Assembly (NCBI GenBank): GCA_034231615.1
Contig: CM067306.1
Span: 36,624,071 to 36,688,070 of the forward strand
DNA: 64,000 nucleotides
Direction: 5' to 3'
From: Meghimatium bilineatum
Lineage: Eukaryota > Mollusca > Gastropoda > Stylommatophora > Philomycidae
Shown in pieces: positions 56,680 through 64,000 of the stretch (position 1 is its first letter; each line of letters opens with the position of its first letter). Made by a program: the position numbers and the translations under genes. Under the pieces are notes generated by a model. It worked only from the letters and a program-made list of their open reading frames with translations. It had not been told where the DNA came from and ran no database searches.

Positions 56680-56870
56680 GTATGTCTCAGTAGAACAAGG
56701 TACCAGGCCCAAACCTTGCTGCAGTCAAATTTGCATTCAGACCATTCTTAAAACAATGGCAACCTAATGAAATATTTATAATGTCTAGTAAACCCCTGTA
56801 GCCACAAAAATGATGGGTTGATTATTGCATCCTGAATAGTAAAGGTCTATGCTACCAACTTTCTTTATTT
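56680..56870 (+). repeat. tRNA-like SINE-2 copy 2
   Basis: GGTACCAGGCCCAAACCTTG (degraded B-box), CTGCAGTCAAATTTGCATTC, CAATGGCAACCTAATGAAAT and TTATTGCATCCTGAATAGTA. It matches 38803-39010 in block order. Confidence 0.55.
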
Positions 56871-57257
56871 TGTTCAAGACTTGATGTCTACACCATCAGA
56901 CAAGTCTTTTGGATGAACACCACCGTTGTCTGAAGCTTCTCTTTGGTTCCATATATCTTTACTTGCAAGGTTGCAACATTAGGCTATCTCTAAATTTTTT
57001 ATTCTGGGGGCAGTTCTGCAGAATATATTCAGAGGCCTGTTCATCTGTTCCACAAGTGCACAGTGTGTATACTACATGTATATGCATACTCTTAATTTAT
57101 GATTGTGTATATATATGTACAAACCATTGCAACTCTCACTTCTCAACTACCAAAGAAATTAATACCTATCTTATGTTGAATGAATCTAAGCCAGTCATAT
57201 ATATTTTCAATATATTTTTATTTCTGACTTCTATTGATTTTTGTTTTCCAGATGTAA

Positions 57258-57383
57258 CTATTTGCCACTGAAATCAAAGAAAAGTTTTGCACCCAATATC
57301 GCACCGCCAGCCATCAGGCCGATATCTAGACTGCATCATGAGTGGGATGTAGTCTTTCCTCAGCTGAAATGTATACTCTGCCT
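57258..57383 (-). pseudogene. TIR-domain exon B (C-terminal half of TIR)
   Basis: Follows the acceptor GTAACTGCCAACAG (57384-57386). The first two bases complete a Glu codon begun in exon A. It then reads AEYTFQLRKDYIPLMMQSRY, then RPDGW. This is the second half of a TIR_2-type domain (S-P-N-C-R-x-E-A-E-Y...IPLMM...Y-x-P-D-G-W-L-G). After PDGW the frame is off: reading on gives RCDIGCKTFL and a stop at 57274-57276. Two extra bases would continue with GAILGAKLFFDFSGK to the TAG at 57258-57260, the expected end of the fold. So there is an apparent 2-bp loss at about 57305-57310, either a real mutation or a sequence error. Otherwise the exon looks well conserved. Confidence 0.8.
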
Positions 57384-57589
57384 CTGTTGGCAGTTACAAA
57401 AAGAAATGTTAAGTATGAGTTAAATTTAGCCATATAATTAACAAGACACCTGCATCAACAACATGGAAAATAACAACAAGAAAGAAAATAACACAGGATC
57501 CCATCAAACAGTGTTCTTAGAGAATAGTTAATTAGTCAGTTTGGTTGGTTAGTCAATCTGACTGACAGACTTGTTATGTGATCATTTAT

Positions 57590-58230
57590 TTGCTGGGATC
57601 CATGCAGCCTCTGCCAGATTTGATGATTATATGAAACAGCTTTTTTTATGTGCAGGAATCCATGCTATCTCTGCCAGACTTGATGATTATATGAACAGTT
57701 TTTTTGGTAAATGCAAATAAAGTAAATAGGTTACTAGAAAACTATCAATATAAAATAATAAAATATCGAAAATAACAATTAAAAAAAGAACAAATACAAT
57801 TGTCAACGTGTCTGTCCAATTGTGACCTTTATCAAGACAACAAAAATAGTTAAGAACAAAAAACCATAACGAATATATTTGTATTTGTTCTTTTTTTAAT
57901 TATTATTTTCTATATTTTATTATTTTATATTGATAGTTTTCTAGTAACCTATTTACTTTATTTGCATTTACCTCTATTTGTATGGTTACTGTGGCACTTC
58001 CTTTTTGTCAGACATCCTACGATATTTGGGTTATTTAATTAACAGTATTTTTGTTTATGCAAGGTTCCATGCTGTCTCTGCCAGACTTGATGATTTATAT
58101 GAAACAGCTTTTTTGAATGTGCAAGAATCCATGTTACCTCCGCTAACATGATGATTAGGCTTATATGAACAGATTTTTGTATGTGCAGGGATCCCTGCTG
58201 ACTGGCAGACATAATGTATATGTGAGTATC
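57590..58230. repeat. ~60-66-bp repeat, 5 units, split by a foldback element
   Basis: Units read TGTGCAGGAATCCATGCTAT, then CTCTGCCAGACTTGATGATT and ATATGAAACAGCTTTTTT. Two lie before 57706 and three after 58065. The foldback element and about 90 bp of other sequence sit between them. All within the intron between exons A and B. Confidence 0.75.
57706..57972. mobile_element. foldback/MITE element with 94-bp inverted repeats
   Basis: 57706-57799, starting GGTAAATGCAAATAAAGTAA, is the reverse complement of 57879-57972 with only two mismatches seen. The loop of about 80 bp contains TGACCTTTATCAAGACAACA, which resembles part of repeat B. No coding capacity. The near-perfect arms suggest recent insertion or ongoing homogenisation. 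Confidence 0.9.
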
Positions 58231-58239
58231 ATCTTAGCT

Positions 58240-58850
58240 TTATTCTGAGAGCCTCTGTAATATAGTATATAATTCACTTGTCTGTTAACCATGTGATCAG
58301 GGTTTGAGTTAACTAATCATTTATGGCATGCAAAAAACCTTTGGTTAACCAAACAAATAAGAAATAACATATTTTTAACAATTTATTTTCGTATTTCAAT
58401 AAAAATGTCGGTATTTTGCACCCAAAACAAAAACTCCCCAAAAACCCCACAAATTTGTTAAAATTTGTCATTTTTTGTCCATCAATAGGAATTAATTGTC
58501 TGCATTAGTAGTAATTACTGAATATATAACAACCAAATGACATTTTTTGTAAAAAAAAACAACCCAAAAAAAGCACATTTTGTGAGGGGGGGGGGCAGAA
58601 TCCATATGAATGCACAGAATCCGTACTAGTTGACAACTATGGATGATTGATGAATGGAACCATCTCCACGAAGTATGTGCTGAAGGCAACAATAGACAGA
58701 CTGCTTCTGGTCACCAAATGACTAGGCAGCGAGCATATATGGGTAAAATCATGTTTTCACTAGACTCATTTTATTTTATTCCACAATTCTCAGAAATCAA
58801 TCACACAATTCTCAGAAATAAATCACAAAATTCTCTGCACACAAGACTTA
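58240..58850. other. intron sequence, nothing else recognised
   Basis: AT-rich, with a poly-G run near 58584-58594 and a duplicated ATTCTCAGAAATCAATCACA phrase near 58785-58830. It lies between TIR exons A and B. Confidence 0.5.
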
Positions 58851-58851
58851 C

Positions 58852-58993
58852 CAGTCCGGCAGTTAGGACTTTGTTTATACTTCTCAGACATACAAATGAG
58901 CACCACAGCTGAGCTCTCCACTGCTTCTGCCATTGCTTGTAGTGTAGACCCTCCTGTGTGATCCCAATCTACCCATAATTTGTAGCCTTCAGT
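58852..58993 (-). CDS. TIR-domain exon A (N-terminal/central part of TIR)
   Basis: A 142-bp exon on the minus strand after acceptor GAACTTTTAG, ending TGCCGGACTG before the consensus donor GTAAGTC. It reads TEGYKLWVDWDHTGGSTLQA, then MAEAVESSAVVLICMSEKYK and QSPNCRT. These are signature segments of TIR_2-type domains of invertebrate proteins: the G-Y-K-x-W-x-D strand and loop, then the S-S-A-V-V-L-I-C-M-S strand and the S-P-N-C-R-x-E helix. The last G plus AG of exon B make the Glu at the position that, in enzymatic TIR domains such as SARM1, is catalytic for NAD cleavage. Whether this TIR is enzymatic is not known. The start of the domain must be in an exon further upstream, beyond the LINE at 59144-60554 or outside the window. 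Such proteins act in cytosolic innate immune or cell-death signalling; that role is inferred. Confidence 0.85.
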
Positions 58994-59133
58994 CTAAAAG
59001 TTCAAATATTATATCTGTTTATATTGTTTAGTTACAAAATGAACTCAGGACATAGTAGCTAGTGTGTGTACACTGCTGTTGTAGATATGCTTTTATTTAA
59101 AATAATATTGTTTTTTAATATTAATGTTGATAA

Positions 59134-59143
59134 TAATGTATCT
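59134..59143 (+). repeat. target-site duplication of LINE L4 (left)
   Basis: TAATGTATCT, repeated exactly at 60555-60564. Confidence 0.8.
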
Positions 59144-60554
59144 AATAGCCTGGTCAGAAAGAAAAGTACCAGATGACTGGCAAAAATCAGTAATTGTACC
59201 ACTATGGAAAAACAAAGGTAATAAGAGAGAGTGTGAGTTATATAGAGGCATCTCCTTGTTAAGTCACACAGGTAAAATCTACACAAAAATAATAGAACAA
59301 AGAATGCGATACATTGCAGAACCACAGTTGAGCCCCTCTCAGTTTGGCTTCAGAAGGGGAGCAAGCTGTACTTTTCACACTGAGACAACTGAGTGAAAAA
59401 GCAATCGAATACAATCAAGATGTAAACACAGTATTTGTAGACCAGGAAAAGGCATTCAACAGAGTAGATAGAAACATTCTATGGGAAACCTTAGAAATGT
59501 ATAACATCAGAGGACAACTGTTAGATAATATAAAAGTGATATATCAAAAATGCCAAAGCTCAGTAAGAACAACAGATGAAATGACTGAACCTTTTGAAAC
59601 AAGATCTGGAGTAAGACAAGAATGCGTACTTTCACCCCTACTTTTCAACATATACATGGACAGAATAATAAAAGAAGCTCATATCAACAAAGAGGAAAAC
59701 ATTGCAAATAAACCTGATGAAGAACTTAATAATGAAATCAATGAACTATTATTTGCCGATGATCAAAGTTTAATATACAAAGATGAGGAAACTTTGCAAA
59801 AGCACATCAATGCATTTCTGTTAGCATGTCAGAAGTACAACATGAAATTAATGTACAAAAAACATAAGTTATGAAAATTAGCAAGTCTTCAACACCAATG
59901 AATATAACAATAGATAACACCAAAGTGAAACAAGCCAAAGAAATATCTAGGCAGCATTTTTTCCGAAGATGGAAGACTAGACAGAGAAATAGAAACAAGG
60001 TGCCAGAAAGCAAACACAGTGACTTACCAACTTTCACCATTACTTCTTCATCCAAAGATCAAGATGGAAATTAAAAAACAAATAATATCTACAATTTTTA
60101 TACCAATACTGTGCTACCAATGTCAAACATGGTCTTTAACAGCTTCGCAGCAAAGAAAAATCGTCACATGTGAAATGAAGTGTCTGAGGAAAGCTGCAAT
60201 GGTTACTAAACTAGATAAAATAAGAAATGAAGAAATTAGGAAAATAGTTGGTATAATATCATGTATCGAACATATTGAGAGACAGCAAGTAAAATGGTTC
60301 GGTCACCTTATGAGAATGAAGCCAAACCAAATACCAATAAGAGCATAAAATACAAGAATATCCGGGTGTAAATCAAAAGGTAGACCAAGAAAACGGTGGA
60401 TAGAAAACATTAAGATAACCTTGAACAAACATGAACTAAATGCAACCTCGGCGTCACATCTGGAATTGAAACGACAGCTTAAGATACCACCCCTACGCTT
60501 AACGGCAAGTGTGAATGCAATCAACAATCATTCACCTGGGGATAGACAATAGAC
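59144..60554 (+). pseudogene. 5'-truncated LINE with reverse transcriptase (copy L4)
   Basis: Starts with SERKVPDDWQKSVIVPLWKN and CELYRGISLLSHTGKIYTKI (RT opening blocks). A frameshift near 59370 leads to frame 2 (59344-59874): LFTLRQLSEKAIEYNQDVNT, VFVDQEKAFNRVDRNILWET (first catalytic Asp), SGVRQECVLSPLLFNIYMDR (Gly of GC changed to Glu) and NELLFADDQSLIYKDEETLQ (catalytic FADD). A shift near 59850 and another near 59950 lead to QLSPLLLHPKIKMEIKKQII, LCYQCQTWSLTASQQRKIVT and VKWFGHLMRMKPNQIPIRA, then a stop. A GRPRKRWIENIKITLNKHEL tail follows. Flanked by 10-bp duplications (59134-59143, 60555-60564), so it is one insertion. It sits upstream of TIR exon A in opposite orientation, apparently in an intron. 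Sister to the copy at 21023-22157. Confidence 0.9.
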
Positions 60555-60565
60555 TAATGTATCTT

Positions 60566-61020
60566 CATTAGCTCCATGGTGTTCTCAGTATTGTTCTATA
60601 TAACCACATCTCTACTTTCTATGTTCCTTCAGTACCAAATACAGTGCAGATGGCAGAAACCAGTGCTCTTAAGAACTTAAGATCTTAAGTTCAAGTAATG
60701 TGATGCTACTGTGTGTAATTCTTGTATGTTGTTGAAGCACAGTCATACCCTCTTTGATGGTTCTTCTGTGAAGAATCTTTTATGGTTTTCCTCTTTTTAT
60801 TTTGCTATCTGGAACCAATTTTAATGCATGTAGTGGCAGTCTGTTTTTAATTCATTCAAAGTACATGTCCGATATAAGTCCATTTTTTCTTATTTTTGTT
60901 GACGAAACATATTGTTGTTTAGTACTATTCTACTGATTGTCCATAATTCACCTCCATACATCAGAACTGGTTTATATAATTTCTAAAAACTATTTTTCTC
61001 TTACTTAGGTTAACAAAGAT
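60566..61020 (-). pseudogene. antisense LINE 3' relics
   Basis: Beside the L4 duplication the minus strand reads VEMWLYRTILRTPWS, the 18370-type family. Then, from about 60640 to 61000, it has LYKPVLMYGGELWTISR-like sequence, KMDLYRT and RALVSAICTVFGTEGT. The last matches the end of the L2 type (KAMVSALCAAYGPGGT). Two different decayed inserts seem to abut. A perfect 20-bp palindrome lies at 60673-60692. Confidence 0.5.
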
Positions 61021-61029
61021 ATACCGGGT

Positions 61030-61260
61030 ATTTACACGCTTTAATTGCTTTAGTCTCCAGGAATTACCCTCGATGATGCTCTTGTTTCATAAGAGTAATT
61101 GCGCTGTTTTTCCGGAGCTGTCTTTCATACCCAGAAGACTTCACCTTTTAGCAGTATACAATGCTTTAAGGATTTCACAGTGAGCAATTCATGTCTGCAT
61201 TACTCAATGAGAATGACCGGAAAAATACAAATATGAGTTGCATTTCAAGAGCAGTGACTT
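61030..61260. other. intergenic, nothing recognised
   Basis: No motif seen on either strand. Confidence 0.4.
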
Positions 61261-61264
61261 GAGG

Positions 61265-61420
61265 CAGTCAATAAAGCAAAGTTGGAATGTGTTACATTCA
61301 TTTTCATGCTTGGTCATGTGGGTGTTCAGGGCAATGAGAGAGTAGATTGATTGGCTTGCACTGCTACTGTGTCCAGTGGTAAAGCAATGGATCATGCAGA
61401 TATTTTGAACTAATAAAATA
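61265..61420 (+). pseudogene. RNase H relic (copy 5)
   Basis: One plus frame reads FIFMLGHVGVQGNERVD, a stop, then LACTATVSSGKAMDHADIL. This is the PGHxGxxGNExAD segment followed by the family-specific (A)MDHADIL tail. Short and broken. Confidence 0.65.
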
Positions 61421-61664
61421 AAATTAGAGTGAACTAATTAATTCTCATTAATTAATTTAAATTGGAATCAATGCCAGTTGTATGGATCATATCTTGTTGT
61501 TTCGCATCTTTCTGTTTGTTTTGTTTTATCGATATTTGGGTCTGTTTTGTCTATTTTATGTTTGTGTTGTTTCATCTCTGTTCTTCTAGTTTGAACTCTT
61601 CCAAATTATATCTATATTTAGCCATGCCATGTGATAGTGAATAGTGCCACTCTTACTCTTAGTT

Positions 61665-61800
61665 TTTTTTTTTTATTAATGTGTTCTTGATAAAGTCTTT
61701 TTGGTTGAAACGTTGATTTGTGTGTGTTATTATGTGTGTTCATAGTGATTAGCAAAACTTCATTATCCTGTTCCAGGTTTTGCCTGTTGTATTCTGTTGG
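61665..61800 (-). repeat. dispersed repeat B, copy 4
   Basis: Plus strand TTCTTGATAAAGTCTTTTTG, GTTGAAACGTTGATTTGTGT and AGCAAAACTTCATTATCCTG are the reverse complement of the B blocks. This is the clearest copy for the AAACGTTG phrase. Confidence 0.55.
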
Positions 61801-61924
61801 ACATATTTTCTTGTATTACCATAATAATGATAGGGTAGTCAGGCTAAGACCTCCATGGGGCAAAAAAAAAAAAACTGCATTGGGTCTATTTCTAACCTGT
61901 AGACTTTTTCGATACCACAAGTGA

Positions 61925-62760
61925 CTAAATCATATGCCAAGATTCCAATCTCTGACACAATGAAATTTGATAGGTCAATGACGAATCAATTTTCAACAAT
62001 GCGTAAACATATTTTTTCACTATGTTACATCTAATTGTTTTTTCAATTACTCACTCTATGCTTGCTGCTACCATTAATATTGTGATGTTTTAAATGTTAA
62101 ACTAAAATATATGTTGCGTTGTTAAGCAATTAAGCACATTTTCTTATCAGGCTACTTAATTTTTTCACCAGAATTTATGATAGTTTTAAACAATGTTATT
62201 TGGGGCAAAGAAATGCATGTTGTTAAGGCAATGGACCACATTAAAAATTTATGAAGAAAATGCAGAAGTCATGAGGAAGTTCGTTGATCTAAAGCTGGGC
62301 GAGACCTATATATATATACATATATATAATTACAATGATCATCCATCTTAACAAAGATATTACTAGCTTTAAAATGGAACTTACCAACAATTTTTTTCCT
62401 CCAGATTAAAGTTATGAAACTACCAGTATACATATCTATTCTTGACACACATATATACACACTGGTTTGCTAGAACTGTCGCAGTGGCAATCTTCATCAA
62501 TTATATAATGGTTTTATATCACCTTTTTTGCCTGCGGATCTTTGCCTCATCACACGGGGCAAGAATCTGCATTTACCTATGCTCATAAACTCTCATTCTA
62601 TTGTCTACATGTAAGACATGCTTTCAATACTATCACTAATGTAAGATAGATAGATAAGCTATACAATGATGACAGTTTGTTGTTTCGTAGTTAGGTCTAG
62701 GAGTCAGAATACAATAAAGTATAAAAAGTGTGGATCTTTGCCCCACCTAACTATATTGAA
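61925..62760. repeat. long noncoding repeat D, copy 2
   Basis: Matches 41985-42830 block by block: ATCTCTGACACAATGAAATT, TTAATATTGTGATGTTTTAA, CCTGCGGATCTTTGCCTCAT, GATGACAGTTTGTTGTTTCG and GTATAAAAAGTGTGGATCTT. Diverged and with small indels. It ends at a TTTGCCCCACCTAAC phrase. Confidence 0.65.
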
Positions 62761-63079
62761 AGAAGCTAATTTAAAAAGAGAACTGCTCACTCGCATCAGA
62801 AGAAGACAGTCCACATTCTTTGAACACATTGTGAGAAGAGAGAAAAAAAATGAAGTACATCATGACAAAAGACAGATTGTAGAATAGGATGGGTATGTGA
62901 AGATCAAGAGAGAAGATGCTGAACAACTTGGCATTGTTGCATATTGGGGGCTTGGATATCAGCATAAACAATTAATGTCCATACATGAGACAGAAGGTTG
63001 TGATAAACATGATGACCAACACCACATGACATTGACTATAAGAAGACCAATAGCAGCTGTGACATTAAGTAAAAGATAA
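62755..63079 (+). pseudogene. LINE 3'-end relic
   Basis: The frame reads LKEANLKRELLTRIRRRQST, then FFEHIVRREKKNE. It is the (R/K)RRQxxFFGHxxRR segment of the 18370 family. A stop and another frame (62897-63079) with degraded tail sequence follow. It begins right after repeat D. Confidence 0.55.
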
Positions 63080-63084
63080 AGTGA

Positions 63085-63440
63085 CTGTGTTCTAACTGTA
63101 AGTGCATGTTTTGGAGGTGTCTTGGGTTATAACTTGTACTCTGGAGTTATGTGCTCTGAGTGATACTTTCAGCTGGCAGCATGATACTCATGATTGAGAG
63201 GGATAAAGCATAAGGTGGAAACAACAAAGTCAATCTTCTGTTAGCTTTGATTAAGATAAATTTAAGTGTTGACTATAGGAATGATGAGGAGAAAAATGAA
63301 GGTGTAATCATGAAAATATAATTCTTTATCTCGTATTGAAGGATGAAACAACACTGGACACATCAGTAGTGCAGAGACTGCAATAGTTTAGGATCAAGCA
63401 GAGAAGGGAAAAAGAGGAGTTGAATTTGGCACAAGAAAAA
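63085..63440. other. intergenic, nothing recognised
   Basis: No motif or repeat border seen. Confidence 0.4.
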
Positions 63441-63449
63441 TCAGTGCAC

Positions 63450-63540
63450 ATAGAGAGTAATATGCTCTCTTCACCATCTGCTCAAAGAGACTGAGCACCT
63501 ATGGGTCTGCCCAGAGTGCAGTGACTTAATTTTTTAAATA
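63450..63540 (+). pseudogene. RNase H element C-terminal tail (copy 6)
   Basis: One frame reads TEHLWVCPECSDLIF at about 63487-63531, the C-x2-C tail of the RNase H family. It is followed directly by SINE-A sequence. Confidence 0.6.
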
Positions 63541-63559
63541 CTTGAAATACAATATCTAC

Positions 63560-63770
63560 ACTTTCAGCCTAACACATCTGACTCAGCTTTTCTAGGACAC
63601 TATGACCCTCTTGATGGGACAGTCACGCCCCTCCAATCTTTTTCACACACACACACCCATTCCCCCTTAAAAAAATCTTAGCCACCTCTTATAACATGCA
63701 TGACAGGTTACAGTGTTGCTATTATCTCCTGTTTCAGGCTCTGGCAAAACATGGGTGGCAAAGTGAGCAA
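63560..63770 (-). repeat. SINE-A 5' half
   Basis: CAGCCTAACACATCTGACTC, CCACCTCTTATAACATGCAT and GACAGGTTACAGTGTTGCTA match, in reverse, the 5' half of the copy at 16505-16800. Confidence 0.5.
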
Positions 63771-63937
63771 ATACTGTGTGTCAATGTGAGGCAGATTTCA
63801 AAATTGGAGTGACCTGGACACCAGTTTGAATCTTTTACAATATACTTACCGAGTATATTAAAGTGATTGTTTAAATCTACTAAAGTAAAATAAATATATT
63901 TCAGTATTGGTATGCATTGAACTATTCTTTTGGTACC

Positions 63938-64000
63938 CCATGTTTTCTTAAGGAGTGCATGGTGGCTTTTTATAGACAGTGGAATAAAAGCAGCTTTGCT
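63938..64000 (-). repeat. tRNA-derived SINE (SINE-1) copy 3, cut by window end
   Basis: CCCCATGTTTTCTTAAGGAG, TGCATGGTGGCTTTTTATAG and GTGGAATAAAAGCAGCTTTG match the 3' half of 45264-45463. The tRNA-like head would lie beyond the window. Confidence 0.65.

Noticed and set aside
57241..57423. Plus-strand frame containing SFAPNIAPPAIRPISRLHHE, with an upstream pyrimidine tract and CAG
   Set aside because: It looked like a host exon, but the minus strand of the same stretch encodes the TIR exon in phase with exon A, so the plus frame is its antisense shadow.

Overview
This is an animal nuclear sequence from an AT-rich, transposon-dense genome, most likely a marine invertebrate and probably a mollusc. 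The grounds are the types of non-LTR retrotransposon present, tRNA-derived SINEs, a mariner, pogo/Tigger-like MITEs, many minisatellites, and a TIR-domain gene of a type expanded in invertebrates. The species call is inference. There is no operon structure, and almost all the open frames are fragments of mobile elements or chance frames inside repeats.

The one clear host gene lies on the minus strand at about 59.0-46.9 kb. Exon A (58852-58993) and exon B (57258-57383) join in phase into a TIR domain, with a consensus GTAAGT donor. Exon B carries an apparent 2-base loss. Further along the same strand, a linker plus SAM-like exon pair with its own AATAAA signal occurs twice, at 51347-50163 and 48114-46941. 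The two copies lie in a tandem duplication of about 3 kb. The proximal terminal exon is open to its stop. The distal one is frameshifted by a 10-bp deletion between short direct repeats. The introns carry a LINE with 10-bp target duplications, a 267-bp foldback element and a twin-primed (inverted) LINE.

Layout: 0-11 kb, relics of an RNase H element, a GAA-tailed SINE-like family (SINE-A), two palindromic MITEs and short tandem repeats. 11-18.8 kb, a decayed jockey-like LINE interrupted by an unclassified repeat (element E) and SINE-A, then RNase H and LINE ends. 19.2-20.5 kb, a mariner with perfect 31-bp TIRs nested in a pogo-like MITE; its transposase has lost the second catalytic Asp. 21-22.2 kb, a LINE. 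23-25.3 kb, a 69-bp satellite of about 33 units. 25.4-28.9 kb, RNase H relic, element E and an antisense LINE. 30.4-30.8 kb, a weak candidate gene. 31.5-33.0 kb, a 64-bp satellite of 23 units. 33-46 kb, a mosaic of minisatellites, SINEs, diverged repeats and a LINE (43.6-45.0 kb) with 10-bp target duplications. 46.3-52.35 kb, the tandem exon duplication. 52.35-55.4 kb, a LINE tail and the inverted LINE. 57-59 kb, the TIR exons. 59.1-64 kb, LINEs, RNase H relics, a long noncoding repeat and SINE ends.

The window records successive insertions, nested in places, and local tandem amplification. The TIR/SAM-like gene with duplicated terminal exons is the part most likely to matter biologically. 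All family names come from reading motifs; no database search was run.
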